Shown: piece after piece, positions 37,426 through 48,873 of the stretch
How the letters are laid out: every line of letters begins with the position of its first letter
Numbering within the stretch: the stretch's first letter is position 1
Source: Alopecurus myosuroides
Lineage: Eukaryota > Streptophyta > Magnoliopsida > Poales > Poaceae
Assembly: GCA_028641055.1 (NCBI GenBank)
Contig: CM054060.1
Span: forward strand, 310,296,949 to 310,360,948
DNA length: 64,000 bases
Reading direction: 5' to 3'
Position numbers and translations under genes: made by a program
The notes under the pieces: model-generated
What the model saw: the letters and a program-made list of their open reading frames with translations, nothing else
The model's database searches: none
Told to the model about the DNA's origin: nothing

Positions 37426-40400
37426 TGTAACATCCCAAGTCTGAAAAATAGCCTTTAGAATGTTTGCTCTCTGTTATTTTATGTTTTGCATCATGGCATC
37501 ATGTTGATTGCATTTGTTTTGTTTGTTTTCCATTTGTTTTCCTCTGTTTTCAGTTGTTTTCCAACTGTTTTCATTTGTTTTCCTTTGTTTTCTGTTTGAG
37601 TTTCAACTCAAATTTCAAACCCTTTATTTCATCCTTGTGATGTTACAATTTCCAAAGTGAGAGTTCAAATAAAAACAACCAAATTGCTTTCATTTTATTC
37701 CATAATGCTCACTCATTAAATTGTTGGTTTGATCAATCAATTGTTTCCAAATTGCAATCAAAAACTCAACTCAAATCACTAAAACATAATCACTTTGAAA
37801 TTATGTTGATATCAAAACAAATTAATCCATTTTTTTTGTTTATAGTTAAAATAGGGGTCACCCTATTTAAAAGTGTGTTTATTAATGTCCATCTAATAAA
37901 GCAATTCATTCAAAATTGGGTTATTTCCAAACAGCACCAATTTCCAAGTCATTGAAACTACCAAAGTATTCTAATAATTTTGATCACTTTAATTAATAGG
38001 GTTCACCCTATGTTAAAGAGATGTTTTCCATAACAATCTTCAATACCTAAGAATGTTAAAAAAATTGGTTTAGCTAACAAACAGTAATTAAATTTGAAAA
38101 CCTTGGAAAATAAAAGTTAGTTTAAGTTGCAAATTGAAAAACAAAACCAACCATATTTTTTTTCCCACCATTTTATTAACTTAAAAACTATCCTTTTCTT
38201 CTCTTTTGTTTGCAGCAAAAAAAAAAATAAAACAAATAAAAAGGAAAACGTTCAAGGGGGGAAGAAAACCCAGCCCATCATCCAGCCCATCTCCCCTGGC
38301 CCGTACCCCCCTCTGTTTGTCTTCTTCCTCCTCCCACGTCACCTCCAGTACGAACACCTACAGAACCACACGATCTCCCTCCCCACCCCTGGATGCCATG
38401 CCGTACAGGGGTTTCTTCCTCCTTAAAGCCATCTTCCCCTCTGCTAACCTAGAAACCCTAGAGCCCCTCTCCCTGCGCCGCCATCCTTCTTCCTCTTCCT
38501 CCTCTGCTCAATTTTCCTCTGTAGCTGTTGCTGAACCCTGAACCTCACCGAATTCAGCTCCACAAGCCGCCGGTGATCGCCGCCCTCGGGGTCCTCTCCG
38601 GCCGCGGTGGGGGCGGGAATGGAACCGCCCCACCGCGGGCTTCCTCTCCACGCCCTCGGCTCGAGCCGGGAGAGCCAGGAGCTCCGGCGCCGTCCGCCGT
38701 TTTCGCCGGCCGTCGCCCCTGCCTGCTCCCTGTCCGCCCCGACCACCTGCTCCCGATCGCCAAGGTGAGGTGCGCCTCCTCCTTCCCTCGCCCGATCGCC
38801 TCCCTCCTCCTCCCCTTTGGCCACACTCCCCTCCACCAGCCGCCCCTCCGGCCACCGCGGCCATGAACCACGGCGAGCGGCCGCTGCATCTGATCTTCCC
38901 TGTCGAGTATAGCACGAACCGGTTCAGTTAATTCAGAAAAAAAAACCACCGCGAGCCACAGCATATCCTCCCTCGATCCCCTTCTCTGTCACGAAACTGC
39001 ACCTAGCCCACTGGTTCCACATCCCCTAGCGCAAGCAGGAGGTGGGGGGATCGAATCCCACCCCCTGCATAATAACACATCTTTTTTATTTCGATTATCC
39101 AAACCCATAAACTTCCTGGTAATCACCATTAGGCCCCTGGCACTTATTTCTAGCCCCTGTAATAATTATTTCTAAGTCCCTAATGGTTTAAAAATGGCAG
39201 ATTTGCACCCAATCTTCTAAAATGCATAAGAAATTCATCCCAACTACAAATTCAACATTTTTGATATGTTTTCAATACCAAATTAAATGATCTATCCAAA
39301 TATAAAATTTGTTTACTGTTTTGAATATTTTAAATTGGTGCAATGTTTGAAAACTTGTCAAATTCACTTAAACTTGCAAAATTCATAACTTGTTCATAAA
39401 AATTCCAAATTTCACAAACCAAATATGTTTTCCAATCAACTTTTCATGAACTTTCCAAATATAAATTTTGTTTGCTGTTTTGAATAATTTAAATTGCTGA
39501 AAACAACTGTTTCTTATTTGTTGCATTTAAAATTGCCAAAATAATAACTTGCTCATTCTAAATCCAATTTCAACAAATGAAATATGTTTTCCATGCAAAA
39601 TTAAACCCTCTTTCCAAATATAAACTTTGTTTTCTGTTTTGAATAATTAAAATTGTTTAAATAATTTAAACCTTGTTTAAATCATTTAATATTGTTAAAT
39701 TCATAACTTGATCAAAACAAATTCTTTTGGGACATATAAAATATGTTTTCAAACCATCAAAGTATAAACTTTTGAAATATGAATTTGGTTTAATGTTTTG
39801 AATAAATAAAAATTCAAATAAGTTCATGTTTCAATCAAATTCATTTAATTCTTGCTTAAACTTGTTTAATTCATAAATAATTTGTTTGAAATCCTTTTTC
39901 AACAAGTGAAACATGTAATCCAACTAAAATCTTGTTTTCTTTTCAAATATAAACTTTGTTATCTGTTTTGAACAATTTAACATAATGAAAACAACAAATG
40001 CTTGTGTGACACCTTTAAGTAACCAAAATTTCCTAACTTAATGAATGAATTTCCAAACTTGGTAAACCTTATTTCTGTTTGGTTCTATTGTTGTTATTTC
40101 GTTGTTTTCCTCATCCATGCATCATGCTAATCCACTTTCATATAATTATTAGTTGTAAAACAATTGATTCAACCATAATTCATGGGCTTTCCATATGCAA
40201 TCCAATTGCATGTGGGTCCATTTAATCCTGTTTCTATCTTGTCAACTAGTTTATTTTGATGCAACCATTAACTTGACATGCATCATCTTTGATTGAGCAC
40301 AATGCCATGATAATGATTGTTTATATTTCTGCCTTGTTTGTTTGCTTCTTCTCGGATACACGACGACGTTGAGACCGACGATACTTACGACACCCCTTCT

Positions 40401-42199
40401 AAGGAGCTAGCTCAGTACCAGGCTACTGGGTTTGCAGGCAATTATCACTCAAATGAACCACTGTGTTCCTTTCAACATTGGTTACCGATACTTTCCGTTG
40501 TCTATTTCTGCTAGCCCTATGATTAGTTGTTTCTGTTACGAACCTATCACATGATATCCTGAACCCTGATATTGCCTCACTCCATACCTATAACCTTTTG
40601 CTTGTTGCCCGTGTCTTACTAGCATGCTTAGGGTTGTTTTGCTCGAGTCTGTTACCCGTTACTTTCAGTTACTATTTCATTATGTTCTGGGGGCTCGATG
40701 TTTAATCAATCAATCATGCTAATGTTACCATTAATAATAAATTTGATGATAAGGCACCGGCAGGAGGCCCTTTGTGGTTTTGAGGCCTGCTAGTGTCGAC
40801 CCTAATAGGAAAAGGGTCTTGTCTACTGATCCATGATGAGCGCACTAACCGCATGTGGGAAGCGAGTATGGGCGCCCCCCTCAACTTGACTTGATTCGCA
40901 TCTCGTCCAAATCGCCTCATTTAGTTTGGGTTTTCCATTTGCTGCATGCATGATCTTGCGAGCCCTTGGATCCCGGGTGGAACTTTCGTAGTCGGCATAT
41001 AGGGGGACACGGTCTTAGAGTGCTATGAGGGTCCCTTTTCTTCGGGGCTCGATTAGCCGTGCGCCCAAGGTTCTTTGGGCTTGATGCGAAGAAGAGTTGA
41101 GTTGTGTTGAGTGCCCCGCTTGGTGGAAGGGCCTTTCCATCTGGCGGGTTATTCATGCGTGTACGGCCAAATTGGTGCAACCCTGCAGGGATAATCTTCT
41201 CGAGAAGCCGTGTTTTCCGCGGTTATGGATTACTTGGTGAAAGTACTGGCTAACAAGTACTCAGGACAACTTAAACATAATGATCAAACATGTTACACCC
41301 AATGATTAATAACTTGACTAGTAATAGGTTGATGACACAATAACTTGATTCACCTTTAATACAACTGTGTGAGTTATCCTCGGATTGCTTCTTTGGATAA
41401 GGGGCGAGATCCAGGATGGGTTTGTTTGAAGTTGTCTTTCAGTTGGTTACAATCCTCGATCTTATCTCCTTTCTGTTAGCCGGAAGTGGTAGAATCTCTG
41501 TAGTTGGTTAGTGCAGCCAGTTGCCGCATCTTTTATATCCCCTCTCTTCCGTTGAACCCAAAGCATCTGTGCTTGGTGTTGACGGGTTACACTTTGGTGA
41601 ATTGTGAGTCTTGCTTGCCAGTACGTTTATGTACTGACCCCTTTGGGGCTGTGGTTTCCGCAGACCTACGTATCCGAGGATCTACATGGTGGCTACTACG
41701 TGGAGTATGACGAGACTGCTGACGAGTAGATAGCGGACCCGGGCAGGATCCAAGACTTCGTGGATGGGCTCCGTCTTTTCGTTTCCGGCCTCTTAGGCCT
41801 ATTTGGTTCTTGTCTGTACTCAGACATGTTGAATGCTTCCGCTGTGATGTAATGATGAATTGTTGGGACATGTGTCCTCTGGATGATTGTATTTGCTATC
41901 TCTGCTCTAATGAGAGCTATTTGCAACTTATTTTCGATCTTTTGTGTCGTAGAGATCTGTTGTGATATCACTTGTTCAAACGCCGTTGACGTACCATGTG
42001 TGTATGGTTGAAGTACGTCAATGGAAGTGTCCTGATTTCTACGGGATAGTTTACATCGACGGTGAACAGTAGCGATTAGTTGTCACACATAAGTGTTGGC
42101 CTACTCGTAAGAGGACGCGGGTGCCGGTAAGCCCCGTAATCCAATCAGAATACTGTTCAGTTCGTACGGTGAGTATCCTCTAGAAGTCCGGGTGCGACA
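37426..42199 (+). repeat. 3' LTR of the LARD-like element
   Basis: 4774 bp, aligned with the 5' LTR over its full length, including the GC-rich leader block (38260-38880), the degenerate repeat series (39290-39980) and the acidic frame (40360-40437 and 41664-41729). Confidence 0.92.
40360..41729 (+). pseudogene. Split acidic reading frame in the 3' LARD LTR, broken
   Basis: Exon A is 40360-40437 and exon B 41664-41729. It has the lost acceptor AG and the extra base seen in the 5' LTR. A single replacement (ACT to GCT, Thr to Ala) distinguishes exon B from the other copy. Confidence 0.5.
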
Positions 42200-43268
42200 A
42201 AAGGGCGCTTGGATTCCTCTCCGCCCTATCCGGCCTGTTCTTCTGGGGTGGCTGTGCGTCAATTAGATAGTAGGCATCATTGTGCAAGGCCTTGCTCACA
42301 ATGAAAGGCCCTTCCCACGGAGGGGAAAGCTTGTGCATCCCGGCCGTGCGCTGCACGAGCCTAAGCACCATGTCTCCTTCTCGGAAAACCCTTGGGTTTA
42401 CTTCCCGGCTATGATAACGCCTCAAGTTTTGCTGGTAAACAGCTGAACGTGATAGAGTTAGCTCTCTTGCTTCTTCTAGCAGGTCAACGTCATTTTCTCG
42501 AGCTTCTCTAGCCTCTGCCTCAGTGTAGAGCGTTACACGGGGCGAGTCATGCTCTAGGTCAGTGGGCAACACGGCCTCATCTCCATAAACCAGGAAGAAT
42601 GGTGTGTAGCCGGTTGACCGGTTAGGGGTAGTCCTTAGACTCCACAACACCGCTGGCAACTCGTCTAGCCAACACCCAGGTGTTTTCAGCAGTGGCTCAA
42701 TCAGCCTTGGCTTTATGCCTGATAGCACCATGCCATTTGCTCTTTCAACTTGCCCATTGGAGGCGGGATGCGCAACAGATGCAACATCTAGCCGAATATG
42801 CTTATCTCTGTAGAACCTCGCAAAAACACCCTCAGCAAAGTTTGTGCCATTATCCGTGATAATGCTGTGTGGGTAGCCATATCTCAGGATCACATCCTTC
42901 AGAAAACTCACAGCAGTGGCTCCATCACACTTCCAAATAGGCTTCACCTCAATCCACTTTGTGAACTTGTCAACCATGACCAAGATGTGAGTCATGTTGC
43001 CTCTAGCCGGCTTGAAAGGACCCACCATATCCAAGCACCAAACAGCAAATGGCCAAGTAATGGGAATGATCTTCAACTCGGAAGCTGGCATATAAATCTT
43101 ACTTGCAAATCTTTGGCAGCCGTTGCACTTTCTCACGATATCTTCAGCATGCTTCAAGGCAGTGAGCCAAAAGAAGCCATGCCGAAAAGCCTTGTTGACC
43201 AGAGCCCGAGAAGAGGCGTGATGCCCGCATTCTCCTTGATGTATCTCCACCAGAATTTCTTCTCCTTC
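42200..43268 (-). pseudogene. Integrase of the Retand-type element, 3' end cut by the LARD insertion
   Basis: The integrase inserts the element's cDNA into the genome. The HHCC zinc finger is visible (HQGECGHHASSRAL then CNGCQRF), followed by the core DDE residues: D in WCLDMVGPF, D in IITDNGTNF and E in NGQVERANGM. The sequence YTPFFLVYGDEAVLPTDLEH and the C-terminal half follow up to the LARD boundary. A TAA at 43269-43271 separates it in frame from the preceding linker. The true C-terminus (PWNVALLRRF) is found on the far side of the LARD at 31605 but in another frame, so at least one frame change lies between. Confidence 0.9.
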
Positions 43269-43819
43269 TTATGGCTCTACACAGCGCTGTAGCACACCAG
43301 TAGGACTTCTTTTATGCAGGACATCTCTGAAGATTGTATAGCCCTTTGATCTTCTCTGGATTTGCCTCGCGGTAACTTCATCACTCGGCAAGGTGCCGTC
43401 CTTTAGAAAGGATAATATGGGCATAGCCCAACTCGGTGTCCCCCGGATGGGAAACACTCGTTCGTCCAGTTCCATTGGATCAGCCACCACTTCTTCTTCT
43501 GAGTTGGAGACGAGTCCCCGAGTCCTCGAGCACTCGGCAAGGACCCCCTCAATGAATGCGACAGTCCCCGAGTTAGGAGGGGCAGTCCCCGAGTAAGAAG
43601 GGATAGTCCCCGAGTAAGAAGGGACAGTCCCCGGGTTGCAGGTGCCAGTCCCCGGGATGGAGACGGCAGTCCCCGGGTTCTCTTTTGCAACATCCCAGTC
43701 AATCTCCATGGGAACAGCTTCCTCGCCGGGCAGAGAAGGAACGAATATGGATTCCGAGTTGGGGGATGGCTTTATAGATGGCTTTCTCAAATGCTCCAAG
43801 GCAACCCCAGCCGGGATGT
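43269..43819 (-). pseudogene. Linker between RNase H and integrase with PGT/SGT repeats
   Basis: Continuation of pol on the integrase side of the solo LTR. It begins PAGVALEHLRKPSIKPSP, a sequence typical right after the second RNase H in this lineage. It contains short repeats of the type NPGTV-PSYSGT, encoded by tandem ~20-bp units with AGTCCCCGAG on the plus strand. It ends with a conserved QRRSKGYTIFRDVLHKRS segment and the in-frame stop at 43269. The frame matches that of the RNase H piece exactly when the solo LTR plus one TSD (889 bp) is removed. Confidence 0.8.
43505..43680. repeat. Tandem AGTCCCCGAG units inside pol
   Basis: Seven units of AGTCCCCGAGT or AGTCCCCGGG with a period near 20 bp. 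Similar units occur singly at about 29040 and 31086. Confidence 0.85.
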
Positions 43820-44703
43820 TGTCGTGATGGTGTCACGGCAGATGCCATGGGATGGCTAAAGATGTGGGGACGAAGGACGCTGGAGGTGCTCGGGGAGGGA
43901 TCACGCGACGAGTAGCCGCGTGAGGTACGAAGTAAACACTGCAAACAACACGATCTACCCAGGTTCAGGGCCCTCGTGAGGAGGTAAAGCCCCTACTCCT
44001 GCCTTTCTTTGTGTATTTTGGTATCTCACCGAGTAGCCACAGTACAAGGTTCTTGCTACCGAGTAGCCACTCTCCTCTAGATGATGAACTAGGTCAAGAA
44101 CTAGGGTTCCAGTATGCGATCTTGGTCAAGATGTGTTCGATCCTCACGCAGGAGGCGGCGGGGCACCTTATATACATGGTGCCCAGCCGGATACGTCCAA
44201 ACATGGACAAGTGTCGACATAGTGTGCACATCGTCCTTCTTCCGGGTTCCCGCTGACAGCTTTGGTTCCTAACCTTGGCTTCATCTGGAAAGTCGTTGGG
44301 CAAAACAAGGGGACAGACTGGTATCACTGTACCTAAGCACAGAGTAGGCCCCCCTTATCCTGCCACGGCCTGCTTCCATGCTGTCACTGTCAGGCAGGCC
44401 GGTCCCAGGTGAACAGTAGTTCGAATGCTGCCAAGTACGGACCCAGGATACGCGGGATCCTGTGTCAGAACGGCTCCTTTGACTTTCTGGCCCGAGTAGG
44501 TTCCCGCCAATTGTTCTCGGGCCAACTCTTCTACTCGAACGTAGAGAACTTGAATGATTCTTCCTTCTGGTCATCTTGAGGCGAGACCGAGTAGCAGTCG
44601 ACCGGGTAGCGAGTACCGGGTAGTCGGCTACTCGACCAAACCTCTCTTCTGTTAGCTGCTTTTACCACTTGCCTTTACCCTACTCGGGGGTAACCCCCCG
44701 ACA
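43820..44703 (-). mobile_element. Solo LTR of a related Retand-type subfamily, inside pol
   Basis: 884 bp from TGTCGTGATGG to CCCCCCGACA, flanked by GATGT on both sides (43815-43819 and 44704-44708). It shares the ends, a TATA element (near 44167) and CGAGTAG motifs with the LTRs of the host element but is clearly diverged from them, so it came from another subfamily. It lies between the second RNase H and the linker. Confidence 0.93.
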
Positions 44704-45753
44704 GATGTACTGCCGAGAAGACCCCAACTTGGACAGCTCATCAGCTGCCTCATTCTCTACTCGGTGTATGTGTTTGAGCTCGCACCCTTCAAAGAACCCA
44801 GTCATGGTTTGCACCAAAAACCGATATGACGCCATGTTGGCATCCAGAGCATCCCAGGTGCCTGATACTTGCTGCACCACCAGATCCGAGTCGCCATAGC
44901 ATACAATGCGATGTACACCAACCTCCTTGGCCACCTTCAAGCCGTGTACCACGGCCTCGTACTCTGCTACATTGTTGGATGCCTTGAAATGGATCTGCAG
45001 CACATACTTGAGTTGATCTCTCTTGGGCGACGTGAGCACCACGCCAGCACCCAGGCCTTCCTTCACTTTGGAGCCATCAAAATGCATCTTCCAGTAGTTG
45101 GCTACCGGAGAAGGAGGCTCATACTGCACCTCAGCCCAATCCACCAGAAAATCTGCTAGGATCTGTGACTTGATGGCTTCTCTTCTCGCATACGCAGGAG
45201 CGTACGCGACCAGCTCAATCGCCCACTTGGCTACTCTGCCACTTGCCTCCTTGTTGCCCATGATGTCCGAGATGGGAGCTGAACTCACCACAGTGATGGG
45301 ATGCTCTTGGAAATAGTGCTTCAGCTTCTTGGCGCCCAGGTACACGCCGTAAGTCATCTTTTGGTAATGCGGGTAGTTTTGCTTGGAACTGGACAGCACC
45401 TCACTGGGATAGTATACTGGCCGCTGCACCGTCTTGCCTTCCTCTTCTCTCTCCACCACAATCACAACACTGACCACTCGGTTGGTCGCAGCAATGTACA
45501 GCAGCATTGGCTCTTTGGGTAGCGGACTAGCCAAGATGGGAGCGCTACCTAGCATGGCCTTCAACTCTTTGAATGCTACATCAGCTTGTGGTGTCCAGAC
45601 AAACTTGTCACTCGTCTTCATCAATTGATACAGAGGCAAGGCCTTCTCGCCCATTCTGCCCAGGAAGCGGCTCAGAGAAGCCAAGCAACCAGTGAACTTT
45701 TGCGCATCCTTCAGTGATCTCGGCAAAGACATGCTCTCTATAGCTTTTATCTT
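44704..45753 (-). pseudogene. RNase H and second (archaeal-type) RNase H of the Retand-type element
   Basis: The first half (SRFLGRMGEKALPLYQLM, FVWTPQADVAFKELK, then VYYPSEVLSSSKQNYPHYQK) is the connection and a degenerate Gypsy RNase H. The second half has the intact acidic residues of an additional RNase H: D in MHFDGSKVKEG, E in NNVAEYEAVVHGL, D in CYGDSDLVVQQ and D in ENEAADELSKLG. Two RNase H domains in a row are a mark of the Tat lineage. The piece ends at the solo LTR; the following residues in the track are LTR sequence. A TAA (45754-45756) separates it in frame from RT. Confidence 0.9.
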
Positions 45754-46539
45754 TTAAGGATTGGCCTCAATGCCCTGACTGGATACCAAGAAGCCGAGTA
45801 GCTTGCCAGCCGGGACACCAAAGGTGCATTTAGTCGGATTCAACTTCATCTTGTACTTGTGCAAGTTGGCAAATGTTTCCTCAAAGTCACTAAGTAGAGT
45901 ATGTGTTTTATTCGTTTTGATGACAATGTCATCTACGTACACCTGCACATTTTTGCCAATTTGATCACGCAAGCATTTCTGCATGCATCTCTGATAGGTA
46001 GCCCCAGCATCCCGCAACCCAAAGCACATGACACGATAGCAATAAGCCCCGTACGGGGTAATAAAGGCAGTCTTTATTTGATCAGCAGGGTTGAAAGCTA
46101 TCTGATGAAAACCAGAGTAGGCATCTATGAAAGACAAAAGCTCACAACCAGCAGTGGAATCGATCACCTGATCTATGCGGGGTAGCGGAAAGGGATCCTT
46201 GGGGCAGGCCTTGTTTAGGTCGGTGTAGTCCACGCACATGCGATATGCGGTATCCGCCTTGGGGTCCTCCTTCTTCTTCTCAACCATAACCGGGTTGGCT
46301 AGCCAGTACGGATGCAATACCTCCATGATGAAGTTGCTTATCAGCAACTTGGTGATCTGATCACCGATAGCTTTCCTCCTCTCATCACCAAAGCGGCGCA
46401 TCGCCTGCTTCACTGGCTTGGCATCATGCCGCACATGTAGCGAGTGCTCAACCAACTCCCTCGGGACACCCGGCAAATCCTCATTGGACCAGGCAAAGAC
46501 GTCCCGATTCTCACGGAGGAAGTGGATGAGCTCGCTTTC
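45754..46539 (-). pseudogene. Reverse transcriptase of the Retand-type element
   Basis: The open stretch lies between two in-frame stops (46540-46542 and 45754-45756), each probably a single base change. RT motifs are complete: VMVEKKKEDPKADTAYRMCV, DYTDLNKACPKDPFPLPRID, SFIDAYSGFHQI, FITPYGAYCYRVMCFGLRDA, the catalytic VYVDDIV and GKLLGFLVSSQGIE. It would copy element RNA into DNA. Confidence 0.92.
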
Positions 46540-46542
46540 CTA

Positions 46543-48222
46543 TTTCTCTCCCAACCCGGCGCCAATGATGGCAACACGGTCTGGGAACTCAGGATCAACC
46601 TGGACCTTCTTTGTCTCCTGGGACGCCTGGAACGCAGTCCCATATTGGGAACTCGGCATGCCAGGCGCACCACCTTGCGCTGCTTGCGCCATAGCCACCA
46701 CCTCATACATCTTCTTCTTCTCGGCAGCAATGACCATGGATTCCGCCAGCTGAGAACCCGCTGAGGCACACTCCAAAGACCTCTTGTAATCACCAGAGAT
46801 GGTGATGACTCCATTGGGACCAGGGATCTTCATCTTCAAGTATGCAACATGGTTTGAAGCCATGAACTTGCTGAGAGAAGGCCTGCCGAGTAGGGAATGG
46901 TAGGGGCTCTGGTGATCAACTACCTCGAACGCCAAGCTCTCAGTGCGGCAGTTCTCCCTAGTACCGAATAGGACGTCTATCCAGACGCGGCCGATTGGAG
47001 AGCAAGACACTCCTGGCACAATGCCATGGAAAGTGGTCCTGCTGGGTAGCAACATGTTCTCGGCCATCCCGAGCTTCTCGAGTGTGTCTCTGTACACAAT
47101 GTTGATGCTGCTGCCGTTGTCAATCAGGACCTTGCTGAACCAGACGTTCTTCTGAGTACCCAAGAAGGTGGGATCCACCACCAAAGCATAGCTACCCGGA
47201 TTGGGCATCACCCTAGGATGATCAGCTCTGGACCACGTGATCTCTTGGTTGCACCAGTGCAGGTAGTGAGGCACAGCAGGAATCACAGCATTGACCTCCG
47301 TCGCACGCCTGTGCAGAGACTGCTTGTCGGCGGGCTCGGAGGTGAAGATTATGTAGCTCTCGTGGTGTTCCTGGTACTGGTTGCGGTCTCCACCACCATT
47401 GTTGCCGTTGTTGTTGTTGCCTTGGTTGTTGTTGTTGTTGTTGTTGTTGTTGCCTCTGTTGTTGTTGCGGGTGTAGAAGTTGTGGTTGCGGTCGTTGTTG
47501 TTGTAGTTGCGGTAACCGTCGTTGTTGAAGTAGCGGTTGGCTCCTAAAGCCACCTTGTTCACATTCTCTCTTCTCGGAAACGCTGCAGGCCTGGGAGCAG
47601 GTGCCCGAGTAGGCTGCACATTGGCATTCGCAGCTAGCAAAGGAGGAGGAAGGGGCAGGCCCTCATTCTTGATCTGTTCCCACCAGCTGCATTGCCGAGT
47701 AGTGTGGTTGGCTGGCCTAGCCGGATGCCGAGTATGAAAGCTGCAGGGCCCATCCCTCATGCTCCCAAAGACGAAGTTCGGAGCCGGATCCGAGTTGCCG
47801 CTACCCTGCTGGGGAGCAATGTACGGCTTCTTGATGCCTTGGCCCTGATTTTGGTTTTGCCCGTACTGGGCTCCAGCAGTTTTTTTCCTTTGGCTACTCC
47901 CAGCAGCCGTAGTCACAGCATTCACTTCCTCGGGATCATACCGGGTATCAATCCGGTCACCTCTGCGCTTGTTGCGGAAATCATTGCGCTTGTTGCTGTT
48001 ATAGTTCCTTCTCGGCTCAAGAGAATCCATCAGAGGCTGAGTTGGGTCGCCGAGTGCATACATGTCCGCGATCTTGATGGTCTCAGCAAGAGTACTCGGC
48101 ATCTCGCGCTGCAGCTTCTGCCACAACATGCTGCCATGCCTGCAGCCCTGAGCAAACCAAGTAATGGCCTGGGCCTCATTCACACCTTCACAGGTGTTCC
48201 TCAAGGTGCTCCACCGAGTAAG
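46543..48222 (-). pseudogene. Gag C-terminus and aspartic protease of the Retand-type element
   Basis: The N-terminal third continues the gag domain (TCEGVNEAQAITWFAQGC, then LAETIKIADMYA). A low-complexity Asn-rich stretch follows, encoded by a (GTT)n tract on the plus strand at about 47395-47530. The retropepsin-like domain has the active-site motif VLIDNGSSINIV and later SLLGRPSLSKFMA. It is bounded by in-frame stops at 48223-48225 and 46540-46542. The protease would cut the Gag-Pol precursor. Confidence 0.85.
47395..47530 (+). repeat. (GTT)n-rich microsatellite within gag-pro
   Basis: Runs of GTT/GTTGTT on the plus strand, giving poly-Asn in the minus-strand protein. Confidence 0.9.
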
Positions 48223-48873
48223 TTACTCGCGGTCGGTCTCATCTTCCCGCTGCTTGCAAGCGGACAACTGCTGTGGCCTATTCGGCCTCTTGTAGGTGCT
48301 GGTGAAGTTGCTGATGAAGGCCTCCGAGAAGTCCAGCAAGCAATTGATACTGTCCTTGGGCAGGTTGTTGAGCCAAGTCCGAGCTGGACCCTCTAGCATT
48401 TGCGGAACATATCGCACCGCCCATCTCCGGTTGCCGCCTGCAATGTGCACGACTGTGACATAGTCACTCAACCGGTCCTCTGGCTTGGTGCTGCCATTGT
48501 AGCACTTGGTCCTCCTGGCCAGCTGAAAGTGGTTCACGGACGGCTCGTTCATGATACGAGGGCCAAAGCACTCTGGGCCAGGCGGCCCCTTGTTCTCGAG
48601 TTGCGCGGATAGATTAATCCGGTCCAGCTTGTACCTTGCATCACTGGGCTCCAACATACGGTCACCTAGACGATCAGCAACATTTCTTGGGTCAGCATAG
48701 CCGGCTAGCCCCATCGCCGAGTAGCCATCATCATATCTGTTCTCCTGCACAACAGCGGGTTGCACCACTGGGTTGGCTGCTGGCGCAGCCGCACGCGGCT
48801 GTGCAGCAGCTGGCTGCTGCGTCCTCTGCCGAGTAGGCAGCAGAACGCCGATAAGGTCCCTCGTTGTCTCCAT
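48223..48873 (-). pseudogene. Gag (retrotransposon gag domain) of the Retand-type element
   Basis: Contains the retrotrans_gag core: CYNGSTKPEDRLSDYV, RRWAVRYVPQMLEGPARTWL, LLDFSEAFISNFTSTYKRP. The frame differs from that of the upstream gag piece (48731-50068); they overlap, and the change of frame falls near 48860. TAA at 48223-48225 interrupts the domain, most likely TAC changed to TAA since the next codons continue LTRWSTLRNTCEGV in frame. Confidence 0.85.

Larger units (their letters stand above)
31606..42199 (+). mobile_element. LARD-like LTR retrotransposon with 4.77-kb LTRs and ~1 kb interior
   Basis: Two nearly identical direct repeats (31606-36380 and 37426-42199) begin TGTAACATCCC and end GGGTGCGACA. 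The interior of 1045 bp starts with TGGTATCAGAGC, the classic initiator-Met-tRNA primer site, and ends near CAAGGGGGGG. It has no gag or pol ORF, so it must rely on proteins in trans. The flanking 5-mers are CAAGG and AAAGG, a TSD with one mismatch. It sits in the last codons of the Retand-type pol. About 30 substitutions and a few indels separate the LTRs (counted by eye), so the insertion is recent. Confidence 0.93.
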
